A stretch of DNA of 64,000 bases from an uncultured Prevotella sp. (GTDB lineage: Bacteria; Bacteroidota; Bacteroidia; Bacteroidales; Bacteroidaceae): contig OMZO01000005.1 of the NCBI GenBank assembly GCA_900315525.1, positions 1 to 64,000 of the forward strand. The letters are read 5' to 3'. The notes beneath the pieces were generated by a model. That model did no database searches. It was not told where the DNA came from and saw only the letters and a program-made list of their open reading frames with translations. Numbering within the stretch: position 1 is the stretch's first letter; each line of letters starts with the position of its first letter. This document shows, piece after piece, positions 17,011-25,990 of the stretch. Both the position numbers and the translations under genes were made by a program.

Positions 17011-18675
17011 ATGAAAAAACTAATGATCATCCTCATGGCAGTGATTCCGATGCTGTCCATGGCGCAAGAGAAATTAAACGTGAAAGTAGATTCCGTTGGC
17101 AAACTGGCTTCGAAAATCTCCATCGACCAGAAGTTCAAGATTGCAGACCTTACCGTCAGTGGTACACTGAATGGTACAGACCTCAAATTGCTACAGGAGA
17201 TCGTAAATCGTACGAAAATTGACAAGAAGAATCCCGGCGAATGTCTGGTAACAGTCATTGACCTCTCAGGCGTTACGATAGTCGAAGGCAAAGAAGGTAT
17301 GAAGACCAAGGCCAATGAACTGCCCAAGGGTATGTTCTCCGGTGCCAAGCAACTGGTAAAGGCTGTTCTGCCCTCAAGCATCCAGGAAGTCAGTGAGAAC
17401 TGCTTCGCCGGTTGTGAGAATCTGGCAGACGTTACCATCCCTGCCTCTGTGACCACCATCAAGGACGAGGCTTTCCAGGGCTGCGAAAGACTTGCATCCA
17501 TCACACTGCCCAGTGGACTGAAGACCATTGAAAGCGAAGCCTTTGAAGATTGCAAGAGTCTGGTTTCAATCACATTGCCCAGCGGTATCAACAAGATTGC
17601 AGTCCAGGCTTTCAACAATTGCAAAGCACTGAATCAGATTAATATCCCCAATGGCACGAAAGTGATTGGCGGTTCTGCTTTCAAGGACTGTGAGAGTCTG
17701 ACGGCCATCGAATTGCCCGCTTCGGTAGAAGAGATTGAGTCAGCAGCATTCGAAAGCTGCAAGAATCTCCAGCGCATCGAGATGTCCTCCGTAGAAAAGA
17801 TCGGAGCCAGTGCCTTCCATAACTGCAAGAGTCTGAAGACGGTCACCCTCGCCAGACTTAGCAAACTGGGACAGATCGCCTTTGAGAATTGTGAATCCCT
17901 GGAGGAGGTGACTATCGAAGGTAACCTCAGCGACATCAACTCTGCCGCTTTCAAGAACTGCACCAGCCTTAAGAGCATAACCGTACCCTCATCTGTCAAA
18001 GTGATCAGCAGTCATGCTTTCGACGGCTGCAAGTCACTCACGGCATTTGAATTCCCCTCAGCTCTTACCAAGGTCAACGACTGTGCCTTCGAAGATTGTG
18101 CCAGCCTAAAATCCGTAGAACTGCCTAACATGGTCAAGAGCCTTGGCGACGACGCCTTCAAGGGCTGTACCAGCCTTGAAACGGTGACCATCAATGGATT
18201 CATCGATGAGATTGAGCCCAAGACATTCCGCAACTGCGCAAGTCTTGCCAAGGTCGTGCTGCCTGCATCCGTAAGAAGAATTGGCAGTTCTGCTTTCGAG
18301 GGTTGCGCCATGCTGAGCGACATCAACCTGCCTATTGTATTGGCAACGATTGAGGATGCCGCATTCGAACGCTGCGGTTCTCTGACATCTCTCACCTTAC
18401 CTGTCGGACTGAAGACAATCGGCGGTGATGCCTTCAAAGAGTGTACATCTTTATCCTATGTAGAACTCCCTGTATCACTTAAGAGCATCGGTGGCAGTGC
18501 TTTCCAGAAGTGCGTCTCATTACGTGAGGTCAACCTCAATTGCCCCACTCCCCCATCAATTAGCGGTGATACTTTCAAGGGAGTCAATGCAACCTTTATG
18601 ATCCCAAAGGGAACCCAGATGGCTTACATGAGCAATAAGAAATGGGCAAAGGTTACTGGTCTCAAAGAGAAATAA
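17011..18675 (+). CDS. BspA-type leucine-rich repeat protein, secreted
   Basis: A 554-residue protein with a cleavable signal peptide (residues 1-18, 'MLSMAQ' end). From about residue 110 it has a long run of roughly 23-residue LRR_5 units of the form 'AFxxCxxLxxITLPxxLxxI', with a conserved cysteine in most units. A short proline-containing cap closes the protein. Such proteins are typically surface or periplasmic binding proteins in Bacteroidales. No T9SS sorting domain or lipobox is seen, so the final location is uncertain. Confidence 0.88.
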   Translation: MKKLMIILMAVIPMLSMAQEKLNVKVDSVGKLASKISIDQKFKIADLTVSGTLNGTDLKLLQEIVNRTKIDKKNPGECLVTVIDLSGVTIVEGKEGMKTKANELPKGMFSGAKQLVKAVLPSSIQEVSENCFAGCENLADVTIPASVTTIKDEAFQGCERLASITLPSGLKTIESEAFEDCKSLVSITLPSGINKIAVQAFNNCKALNQINIPNGTKVIGGSAFKDCESLTAIELPASVEEIESAAFESCKNLQRIEMSSVEKIGASAFHNCKSLKTVTLARLSKLGQIAFENCESLEEVTIEGNLSDINSAAFKNCTSLKSITVPSSVKVISSHAFDGCKSLTAFEFPSALTKVNDCAFEDCASLKSVELPNMVKSLGDDAFKGCTSLETVTINGFIDEIEPKTFRNCASLAKVVLPASVRRIGSSAFEGCAMLSDINLPIVLATIEDAAFERCGSLTSLTLPVGLKTIGGDAFKECTSLSYVELPVSLKSIGGSAFQKCVSLREVNLNCPTPPSISGDTFKGVNATFMIPKGTQMAYMSNKKWAKVTGLKEK

Positions 18676-18685
18676 TCTTATAATA

Positions 18686-19804
18686 ATGACACTTTATCCC
18701 AAACTGATTATGGATGCGCTGGCAACAGTCATGTATGCCGGCACGAAGAAAAACCTTGTTGAGAGTGAAATGGTGGCAGACACGCCGTCTGTCGCCGCTC
18801 CCTCAAAGGAAGGGGAACCATGGCGCGTGAAAGTGGTACTGACATTCCCACGCGATACAGACCCGTTTCTCAAATCAACGATCAAGGCAGCCGAGGCCGC
18901 TATCAAGTACCATTGTGGTCAGGACGTAGAAGTCACCATCGAGACCGAGTTCAAGTCGGCCCCCCGCCCAGAAGTAGAGCAACTACTGCCAGGCGTGAAG
19001 AACATCATAGCCGTAAGCAGTGGTAAGGGTGGTGTAGGCAAAAGCACCGTCTCAGCCAATTTAGCCATCGCATTGGCACGACTTGGCTACAAGGTCGGTC
19101 TGCTTGACACCGACATTTTCGGTCCATCGATGCCAAAGATGTTCCATGTAGAGAACGAGAAGCCCTACGCTGTGCACAAAGACGGACGCGACCTCATCTG
19201 TCCTATTGAACAATATGGTGTAAAACTGCTTAGCATCGGCTTTTTCGTATCACCTGACACCGCCACCCTCTGGCGCGGCGGTATGGCAACAAGTGCATTG
19301 AAGCAGTTAATAGCCGACGCAGACTGGGGCGAATTAGACTATTTCATCCTCGACACCCCCCCAGGCACAAGTGATATTCACCTGACACTGCTGCAGACAC
19401 TGCCCATCACTGGTGCTGTCATCGTATCAACCCCACAACAGGTAGCACTTGCTGATGCACGTAAGGGTATCGATATGTATCGCAATGAGAAGGTCAATGT
19501 GCCCATTCTCGGACTCATCGAGAACATGTCGTGGTTTACGCCTGCCGAACTGCCCGAGAACAAATACTACATCTTTGGTAAGGAAGGCTGTAAGCAACTG
19601 GCAGAAGAGATGAACGTGCCCCTGTTGGCTCAGATTCCACTGGTTCAGGGTATCTGCGACAGCGGTGATGCTGGTACGCCAGCTGCCCTCAGTAGTGATA
19701 CCGCCACCGGTCTTGCCTTCATCAACCTTGCACAGGCTGTGGTCACCGTTGTGAACCGTCGCAACAAGGAGCAACCAAAGACCAAGATTGTCGGTATGAA
19801 ATAA
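18686..19804 (+). CDS. Mrp/NBP35-type P-loop ATPase, Fe-S carrier
   Basis: A 372-residue Mrp/ApbC-family protein. An N-terminal MIP18/DUF59 domain (about residues 5-95) precedes the ATPase domain with deviant Walker A 'GKGGVGKST' (113-121). It is expected to load or carry Fe-S clusters. The paired cysteines (CxxC) that bridge a cluster in many Mrp dimers are absent: the region after 'ENMSWF' reads 'TPAELPENKYY' and only one cysteine follows. It ends at a strong bidirectional terminator. Confidence 0.9.
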   Translation: MTLYPKLIMDALATVMYAGTKKNLVESEMVADTPSVAAPSKEGEPWRVKVVLTFPRDTDPFLKSTIKAAEAAIKYHCGQDVEVTIETEFKSAPRPEVEQLLPGVKNIIAVSSGKGGVGKSTVSANLAIALARLGYKVGLLDTDIFGPSMPKMFHVENEKPYAVHKDGRDLICPIEQYGVKLLSIGFFVSPDTATLWRGGMATSALKQLIADADWGELDYFILDTPPGTSDIHLTLLQTLPITGAVIVSTPQQVALADARKGIDMYRNEKVNVPILGLIENMSWFTPAELPENKYYIFGKEGCKQLAEEMNVPLLAQIPLVQGICDSGDAGTPAALSSDTATGLAFINLAQAVVTVVNRRNKEQPKTKIVGMK

Positions 19805-19827
19805 GTCTGATCAAAGAGACTTAAATG

Positions 19828-19863
19828 AAAATCCGAGACCTGAATCAGGCCTCGGATTTTTTA
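19828..19863. terminator. Bidirectional terminator between mrp and the efflux operon
   Basis: Arms 19830-19843 and 19845-19858 pair over up to 14 bp with one mismatch, flanked by A and T runs, so it can act on both converging transcripts. It overlaps the stop codon of the minus-strand permease gene. Confidence 0.75.
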
Positions 19864-21116
19864 GTTTTACCTTTCATGAGCTGTCGTACTTCACGTTTCT
19901 TACGTAATACGGCCAGGCGCTCCTCTGCATGACGTCTCGTCAGACGAACCTGTGCACCATAAACCAGACAAGCAGTACCAAAGTAGAATGCAGCCTGTAG
20001 CCACAGACAACGAATCTCGAACATCACGTCGCCAAGCGTAGCACCCATCGAATTCATACGCACATAAGCCCGAATACCAAAGGTGCTGGGGAACAGCCAC
20101 GATACCCCCTGCCAATAGCCAGGAATTGCTGACTGCGGCCAGGACACACCACTCATAAACAGCAGAGGTACAGACACAAACACCATCAGCAGTATGACGT
20201 TCTCACGATAATGAACCAGACAAGACACCGTCATACCAAAGAATACGCAGGCCAGCAGATAAGGCACTAACAGCGCCAGCAAATCCTGCCAGGCTGCCAG
20301 TTGGAGGAAGTGGAACCAACGAGGCACCACCATCGTGAGATAAGTACTCATGACAGCATAGACCATCAGATAACAGAGAGCCTTACCACTGATAATACGG
20401 CCTACCCCACCATAGCATTTATGGATAGGTACAAGGTCGCTATAACGGTTACGTTCGCGGGCCGTTCCGGCTGCAAGACCAATACCAAGCGCCAACGTCT
20501 GTTGGATAATCAGCATCAGCACTGCTGGAAGCACAGAGGTACCGTAGCCCCCTTGAGGATTAAACATTGGCACATCTTTCACCTCCAGAGGACTCGTGGT
20601 GATAAGATCTTCTCGGTTCGTGTAATTACCTGCGAGCTTAGTCTGTATCTCCGCTCCCATCTCCGAAGCAACAGCCATTGCCGTCTGATAGATCGCCTTA
20701 TAGGTGAGCATCAGTGCCATATCACAATAGACACTGACCGTCCCCTGCTGCATACGATTCAGATTCGTACCGAAATCAGCAGGAATAAGATAGATACCCT
20801 TCACCACCTGTCGGCTGACAAGCGACCGAGCGTCGTCGAGATCGACGGCATAGCTGGTCACATGGACATCAGGCGAGGCATCACACATCCGTATGAACTT
20901 ACGAGACTCCTGTGAGTGAGACAAATCAACGACAACCACTGGCACTTCGCGTACGGTCTCGTTGTTGTATATCCACGAATAAATCAGCGGATAGGCCAAC
21001 GGCACTACCAGACAGAACATCAGCACGCCTTCGTCGCGGATGACCTGTTTCATCTCAAACCGCCACACATAGGCTGCATCCAGGAGCCAACTATATATTT
21101 TATGGAATATAGACAT
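19845..21116 (-). CDS. ABC-2 type permease, efflux operon (distal copy)
   Basis: A 423-residue ABC-2 membrane protein: one N-terminal membrane segment ('GVLMFCLVVPLAYPLIYSW'), a large periplasmic domain to about residue 190, then five or six membrane segments. The tail is very basic. Paired with the permease gene upstream (17-bp overlap) and with HlyD and TolC, it should form the inner-membrane part of a YbhGFSR-like exporter. No ATPase gene is present in the operon. Confidence 0.85.
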   Translation of the reverse strand: MSIFHKIYSWLLDAAYVWRFEMKQVIRDEGVLMFCLVVPLAYPLIYSWIYNNETVREVPVVVVDLSHSQESRKFIRMCDASPDVHVTSYAVDLDDARSLVSRQVVKGIYLIPADFGTNLNRMQQGTVSVYCDMALMLTYKAIYQTAMAVASEMGAEIQTKLAGNYTNREDLITTSPLEVKDVPMFNPQGGYGTSVLPAVLMLIIQQTLALGIGLAAGTARERNRYSDLVPIHKCYGGVGRIISGKALCYLMVYAVMSTYLTMVVPRWFHFLQLAAWQDLLALLVPYLLACVFFGMTVSCLVHYRENVILLMVFVSVPLLFMSGVSWPQSAIPGYWQGVSWLFPSTFGIRAYVRMNSMGATLGDVMFEIRCLWLQAAFYFGTACLVYGAQVRLTRRHAEERLAVLRKKREVRQLMKGKTKKSEA

Positions 21117-22269
21117 AGGTGAGCATTGCGTTTTTAATCTTACTGATCACGAACCAAGGCATCAGTGTGAATGCCACAAGCGCCACGAAATGGAACCATG
21201 CATCGATAAGCGAGAAGCCATTGAACACCGTGATCTGATAGAGCATGTAATAATGGCGCAACGGGAAGAGCCAAGTGACTGCCTGTAGCGGACTATCCAT
21301 TCCCATCATGGGGAAGGCAGAACCAGCCAGTGAGAAACTCAGTACGCCCCACAGCGAACAGATACTCATCGACATTCGCAACGACGGCATCAGGCCGAAG
21401 ATGAAGATGCCGAAACCAATGGAAGCAAACACAGCAAGCAGAGCCAAGAGAATGATATCCCACCAATCACCATTATAGGGGAAGTGGAGCACACCATAGA
21501 TATACAGCTCATAAGTGGATATGAGCGTCAGGAAGATCAGCGCCTGAGGCAGATACTTGCCAAGGATAGCCACAACGATATTGCCATGAGCCATTGAAAG
21601 CCACTCCTTACCTCGTCCGAACTTCAGTTCCATACCCAAAGAATAGGCTGAAATAAGGAACATGAACAGCATCATGATACCAGGTACGAAAACCGTGGAA
21701 AGATACATGTTATAATTACCCCATGGGTTAGCTATCTGATGGAGATCAATCTTCACAGGCTGGAGGAAGGCCTGAATCTGCTGCGGAGTCAGCCCCTTGG
21801 CACTCAGCATGGCCATTCCCACACCGGCAGATCCTAGGGTAGCCACCGTCTTGAGATCTTTCATCATCGTGGAGCCGGCCGTCAGCGATGTCTGGTTATA
21901 ATAATAAGATATTGTAGGCCTGCGGGAAGAGAGCAGGGCATCGGTGGTACCAGCAGGGATGTAGAGGAATCCGTAGATATCGTTCGTCTGCATGGCATGA
22001 CGAGCCTCAGCAACGGAAGCATAGTGGGCAACAACCTCTGAGCTCTGGAAGCCATCGAGCTTATGCACAAGGGTACGCGAGAATGAGGTATTATCCAGAT
22101 CGACGACACCTACAGGCATCTCCTGCGGCAGGCCATCATCCAACAGCGTGGTAAAGAACACCATCGCCAATAGCGGAAAGACGACCATGCTGAAGAGGTA
22201 GATGCGATTCACCGTCAGGATCTTCGCCTCACGCTTCGCGACAGCCCATATGTCAATAAGATATTTCAA
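21100..22269 (-). CDS. ABC-2 type permease, efflux operon (proximal copy), TTG start
   Basis: A 389-residue ABC-2 permease with the same layout as its neighbour: N-terminal segment, soluble domain, then a membrane domain from about residue 175. The start codon is TTG (22267-22269), 5 bp after the hlyD-type stop; no ATG lies close by in frame. Translational coupling to the HlyD gene is likely. Its 3' end overlaps the next permease by 17 bp. Confidence 0.83.
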   Translation of the reverse strand: MKYLIDIWAVAKREAKILTVNRIYLFSMVVFPLLAMVFFTTLLDDGLPQEMPVGVVDLDNTSFSRTLVHKLDGFQSSEVVAHYASVAEARHAMQTNDIYGFLYIPAGTTDALLSSRRPTISYYYNQTSLTAGSTMMKDLKTVATLGSAGVGMAMLSAKGLTPQQIQAFLQPVKIDLHQIANPWGNYNMYLSTVFVPGIMMLFMFLISAYSLGMELKFGRGKEWLSMAHGNIVVAILGKYLPQALIFLTLISTYELYIYGVLHFPYNGDWWDIILLALLAVFASIGFGIFIFGLMPSLRMSMSICSLWGVLSFSLAGSAFPMMGMDSPLQAVTWLFPLRHYYMLYQITVFNGFSLIDAWFHFVALVAFTLMPWFVISKIKNAMLTYVYIP

Positions 22270-22274
22270 GGTCT

Positions 22275-23261
22275 TTACTTCTTAATAATCAATGACATAC
22301 CAGGACGGAGCCCCTCAATTTTCTCTACTGGGCGGGCCTTCACTTCGAAGGTCTTCAAATCGTACTGACCGTTAGCCTTCGTCGCTTTCCATACAGCGTA
22401 GGAACCCTGATCCTTCATGAAATAGACTTTCATCTTGACATCCTTGTTGAAAGCAGGAACGAAAACCGTAAACTCAGAACCAACCTGCATGCCGTCCAAC
22501 TGATCCTCGCGTACGTTGAACGTGCCCCACATGTCGTCCATCATAGCAATCGACATGATGGGAGAACCTGTACCAACCAGTTCACCTACCTTCGGATAGA
22601 CGTCAGACACCTCACCCTCTTTCTGGGCAATCTGCACCGTCTCATGGATATAGGAGGTTACCTCGTTGACGGCACCTTTGGCACGTCCCACCTGTGCTGC
22701 TGCGGCCAACTTATCCTCCATACGAGCACCATTGACAGCCATATCATACTGACTCTGGGCAGCTTTCATCTGAGCCTCCATAGCCTTGTAGTTGGCATAC
22801 ACCTCATCACGCTTCTGGGCACTCATGACGCCTTCGTCGTAAAGGCGCTGAATACGGTTATAAGATTTCTCTGCTATCTCAAAACCGGCCTTAGCCTGCT
22901 GTAGAACACTATAGGCGCCCTGAATCTGTTCCTTGCGCGCACCGTTCTGTGCTTTCAGTTCCAAAGCAGCAGCTGCACTCTGTGCACTCTGTGCCTGCTC
23001 CATCTTGGCACGTACCTCTGGGGCATCGATGATGGCCAGGGTGTCGCCTGCCTTCACATAGTCACCTTCCTTGACACGAAGCTCAAGAATACGACCAGGC
23101 ACCTTACTCGACACCCGATACTCGGTTACTTCTACCTGTCCCTGAATGACATCCGGATCACGATCGAGAGCGAGATATCCGATAAGTGCCACAATAATCA
23201 CGACTGCCACAAAACCGATAATGGCAAGTACAATGTTGTTATGCTGACTTTTTGCTGACAT
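22275..23261 (-). CDS. HlyD-family membrane fusion protein
   Basis: A 328-residue periplasmic adaptor. One N-terminal membrane anchor (about residues 9-30) is followed by a biotinyl/lipoyl-like half ('VSSKVPGRILELRVKEGDYVKAGDTL', seen here as 'GRILELRVKEGDYVKAGD'), a helical hairpin rich in Ala, Gln and Glu, and a beta-barrel part. It links the ABC-2 permeases to the TolC-like channel encoded 7 bp upstream. Confidence 0.9.
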   Translation of the reverse strand: MSAKSQHNNIVLAIIGFVAVVIIVALIGYLALDRDPDVIQGQVEVTEYRVSSKVPGRILELRVKEGDYVKAGDTLAIIDAPEVRAKMEQAQSAQSAAAALELKAQNGARKEQIQGAYSVLQQAKAGFEIAEKSYNRIQRLYDEGVMSAQKRDEVYANYKAMEAQMKAAQSQYDMAVNGARMEDKLAAAAQVGRAKGAVNEVTSYIHETVQIAQKEGEVSDVYPKVGELVGTGSPIMSIAMMDDMWGTFNVREDQLDGMQVGSEFTVFVPAFNKDVKMKVYFMKDQGSYAVWKATKANGQYDLKTFEVKARPVEKIEGLRPGMSLIIKK

Positions 23262-23268
23262 AATACTA

Positions 23269-24735
23269 TTATTCTAATGTGCCAAGCGACTTCTGGAGTT
23301 CTACCTGACTAAGTTTAACATCAATTTCTGCATCTATCTTCTGCGACTGAGCCTGCAGCCAAGCCGTCTGGGCCTCCATCACTACGGTAGGTGTGATCAC
23401 ACCCTCACGGAAACCGAGATTAGCCATGCGCAGGTTCTCGTCTGCACGCTGGATATTCTTCTGAGCCATCAACAGTTTCTTGTTGGCTTCATCCACCTTG
23501 AAGGTGGTCTGGTTCACCTGCAGTTCAACCAGTTCTCGCGCCTCGGCGAGTTCAAGATTAGCAATCGAGGTAGCGCCCTTTGAAGCACGCACCTTATACA
23601 TCACGTCGCCCCAGTTCCAGAGAGGCACGCGCATCGTCACACCCACATTCCAGAAACCGCGGAACTTCCGTTCAAAACCATTCAACAGACTGGGATTGCT
23701 CACAGCATAGCCACCTGTCAGCAATACCTGTGGCAGGTTACCAGCCCTAAGAATATTGGTGGTCTGCTTTGAGAGATCCACCGTGTTCTGCAGCATCTTC
23801 AACTCCGGGCGGTTCTCCATCGCCTGCTCCACATTGAGTGTTGGATTCAGTTCCACCACAGCGATCTCTGCAACCTGTTCGTCGGCCAGTGTCACCTGCT
23901 CATCGAGCGGCAGTCCGCAGAGCTGGTTCAGTAGCATCCTTGAGAGCACGAGACCATCATTCACCTTTGTCAGTGTCATCTCAGCCTCGTTCACCTTCAC
24001 ATCCACGCTCAGGCCGTCGCTCTTAGTAGCCACACCTTCTTCGATCATCTTATAGACATCCGTATCGAATTTCTTCACCAGGTCGAGATAGCTCTGTGCC
24101 AGCTGCTGTTTATGATAGAGCGATACCACCTGCCAGTAAGCCTGATCCAGACGATAGATGGTAGCCTGCCTACGGGCATCCAGAGAGTTGGCCGCCAACT
24201 TCTCGTTGATGTCAGCCATCTTGTTCATGGCAATGATACTTCCACCCATAAACACCGGCTGGGTAAGCATTACAGAGCCAACAAACATATTCCTGGTGTC
24301 CGTATCGAAGGCATCCACAATCTTCTGTCCAAGACCGTTCAGCATTTTCTCCGTCACAGGACCGACCCTACCCATCACTTTAGCCAATGCCTCATGCTGT
24401 CCAATCAGGTCTTTCATACTTTGGGCCAACCCGGTACTGATCGTTGTTCCAAGCGTGCCGAACTCGGTTTTCTGAGTCTCACTAAGAATCGATATCGGCT
24501 CACTGGTGTACTGGTAGCTGCCGATGGCACTCGCATGAGGCAGGTACTTCGTGCGCGCCGACTTGCGAAGGTTCGCAGCTACGTCCTGCTTCAGCTTTGA
24601 GACACCAAGTTGCTTGTTGTTGCGCAAGGCCATCTGCCGGCAACTGTCGAGCGACAGCACCCTCTGGGCACCTGCCGGCATGAAGCCAATGGCAAAAAGC
24701 CAAAAGCAAAAAGCAATCTTTTTGTTCATAATCAT
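23269..24735 (-). CDS. TolC-family outer-membrane efflux channel
   Basis: A 488-residue outer-membrane factor with a signal peptide (about residues 1-23) and two related halves of long amphipathic helices, including 'LDSCRQMALRNNKQL' and 'VELQVNQTTFKVDEA'. It forms the exit duct for the HlyD/ABC-2 system. The true start may be the second ATG, two codons in. It lies 3 bp after the coiled-coil gene. Confidence 0.9.
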   Translation of the reverse strand: MIMNKKIAFCFWLFAIGFMPAGAQRVLSLDSCRQMALRNNKQLGVSKLKQDVAANLRKSARTKYLPHASAIGSYQYTSEPISILSETQKTEFGTLGTTISTGLAQSMKDLIGQHEALAKVMGRVGPVTEKMLNGLGQKIVDAFDTDTRNMFVGSVMLTQPVFMGGSIIAMNKMADINEKLAANSLDARRQATIYRLDQAYWQVVSLYHKQQLAQSYLDLVKKFDTDVYKMIEEGVATKSDGLSVDVKVNEAEMTLTKVNDGLVLSRMLLNQLCGLPLDEQVTLADEQVAEIAVVELNPTLNVEQAMENRPELKMLQNTVDLSKQTTNILRAGNLPQVLLTGGYAVSNPSLLNGFERKFRGFWNVGVTMRVPLWNWGDVMYKVRASKGATSIANLELAEARELVELQVNQTTFKVDEANKKLLMAQKNIQRADENLRMANLGFREGVITPTVVMEAQTAWLQAQSQKIDAEIDVKLSQVELQKSLGTLE

Positions 24736-24738
24736 ATT

Positions 24739-25611
24739 TTATTTAAAACTAAATGTTCTTGACCCAATCATATTCCCGTCTGCAAAGATGCTCACACGGT
24801 AGTCACCTGCTTCCAGCATCTGACTGACATTCCAGAAAACGGTCACGCCAGTCTCTTCGCCCGTATATTCGATCGTTTTCTTGGCAGAGCACTCCAAGTT
24901 ACGATTCTCATAAGCAAAGGTACCACCGCCACCAAGCGTATTACCGCCAGGATTCTGGATGCGGACATACACCGTGCGGTTACCATTAGAAGCCGTCACA
25001 TTTTTCGTGATGGTGAAATTCACCTTCATCTGTGTACAGTCTTTCAGTTTCTTTGCATCCTTTCCGCGTTTATTGAGGAGTTGCAACTGAATATTCGTTG
25101 CGTCAAGCTGGGCAGCAATAGCCACCTTCTCCGACAGAGAGGCTTTCTCACTACTGAGACCTGCTATCTGCGTATTACGCTGTTCCAACTCAGCATTCAC
25201 ACGTGTATTCTCAGCCTTCAGATTCTCATTCAGTCTATTCAGCGAGTCAATCTGCATCACGTAGTCACGCAGCACGGCCCTGACCGTAGCAAGCTCTTTC
25301 TTAAGACGGGCTATCTCACGGGCATCAGTAGCCTTTACCTGCTTAAGCTCTTCCAATAGCTGCTGGGTCTTCATCTGTTCCTGCGTCAACTGAGCAACAA
25401 TGGAGTCATTGTTAATCTGCGTCTTCATCTCACTATATTGCAAGGCAAAGCGCTCATACTCGTTCTCCATTTCCTTCTTATCCAGTTCCGCCAGTTCCTG
25501 CATGTCTTTGTTCACCTGCTTCTGTTCCTGCAAGTTCATAAAAAGCCATACCATACCGCCACAGAGCGCCATGATGAAGACAATCAGGACAATCAGAATT
25601 TTCTTATTCAT
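24739..25611 (-). CDS. Membrane-anchored coiled-coil protein of unknown function, first gene of efflux operon
   Basis: A 290-residue protein that I cannot assign to a characterised family. It has one N-terminal membrane segment (residues 5-26), a long Glu/Gln/Leu-rich coiled coil (about 30-165), and a C-terminal beta-rich part (about 190-290; 'TVYVRIQNPGGNTLGGGG', 'GDYRVSIFADG') that looks like a small Ig-like domain in the periplasm. It is the first gene behind a good promoter and 3 bp from the TolC-like gene, so it may serve the exporter as a scaffold or cargo-handling part. That is inference. Confidence 0.6.
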   Translation of the reverse strand: MNKKILIVLIVFIMALCGGMVWLFMNLQEQKQVNKDMQELAELDKKEMENEYERFALQYSEMKTQINNDSIVAQLTQEQMKTQQLLEELKQVKATDAREIARLKKELATVRAVLRDYVMQIDSLNRLNENLKAENTRVNAELEQRNTQIAGLSSEKASLSEKVAIAAQLDATNIQLQLLNKRGKDAKKLKDCTQMKVNFTITKNVTASNGNRTVYVRIQNPGGNTLGGGGTFAYENRNLECSAKKTIEYTGEETGVTVFWNVSQMLEAGDYRVSIFADGNMIGSRTFSFK

Positions 25612-25635
25612 AATACTTGCTTACAAATTTTTGTG

Positions 25636-25666
25636 CAAAATTACTTATTTCCCCTGAAACGACAAA
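25636..25666 (-). promoter_or_regulatory. Promoter of the efflux operon
   Basis: Minus-strand -33 TTTG (25663-25666), 19-bp spacer, -7 TAATTTTG (25636-25643), 24 bp before the ATG of the coiled-coil gene. Confidence 0.65.
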
Positions 25667-25703
25667 AGAAAATCACATTTTTTGTAGTTTTGTCGGCTAA
25701 ATG

Positions 25704-25735
25704 TTTGGATTCATTAAATATTTAATGTATATTTG
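25704..25735 (+). promoter_or_regulatory. Promoter of the DUF4492-cydAB operon
   Basis: -33 TTTG (25704-25707), 20-bp spacer, -7 TATATTTG (25728-25735). The ATG is 18 bp further on, so the leader is very short. Confidence 0.75.
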
Positions 25736-25753
25736 CGACCAAATACTACGCCT

Positions 25754-25972
25754 ATGAACAAGGAAGGTTTTCTTTACAAGGCTTTTGACCTGTATTACGA
25801 AGGTTTCCGATCCATGCGCCTCGGCAAGACGCTGTGGGCTATCATCCTTATCAAACTGTTCATCATGTTTGCCATCCTCAAGGTCTTCTTCTTTCCAAAC
25901 TTCCTGAAACAACATGCCCAAGGTGACGAAGCCGGCTATGTGGCAACGGAATTGGTCGATCGTGCACAATAA
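25754..25972 (+). CDS. DUF4492 small membrane protein, partner of cytochrome bd
   Basis: A 72-residue protein with one membrane segment (about residues 26-48), preceded by 'YEGFRSMRLGKTLW'. ATG 25754 is used because an upstream in-frame ATG overlaps the -7 box. DUF4492 proteins are typically found directly ahead of cydA in Bacteroidetes, and this one is 18 bp from cydA. A CydX-like role in assembling or stabilising the oxidase is a reasonable inference, but CydX itself is a different, shorter peptide. Confidence 0.8.
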   Translation: MNKEGFLYKAFDLYYEGFRSMRLGKTLWAIILIKLFIMFAILKVFFFPNFLKQHAQGDEAGYVATELVDRAQ

Positions 25973-25990
25973 CAAATAATCATATCAATT

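Noticed and set aside
17011-18675. T9SS sorting domain on the LRR protein
   Set aside because: The C terminus ends with the LRR cap and a short basic tail, without the conserved C-terminal sorting domain pattern.
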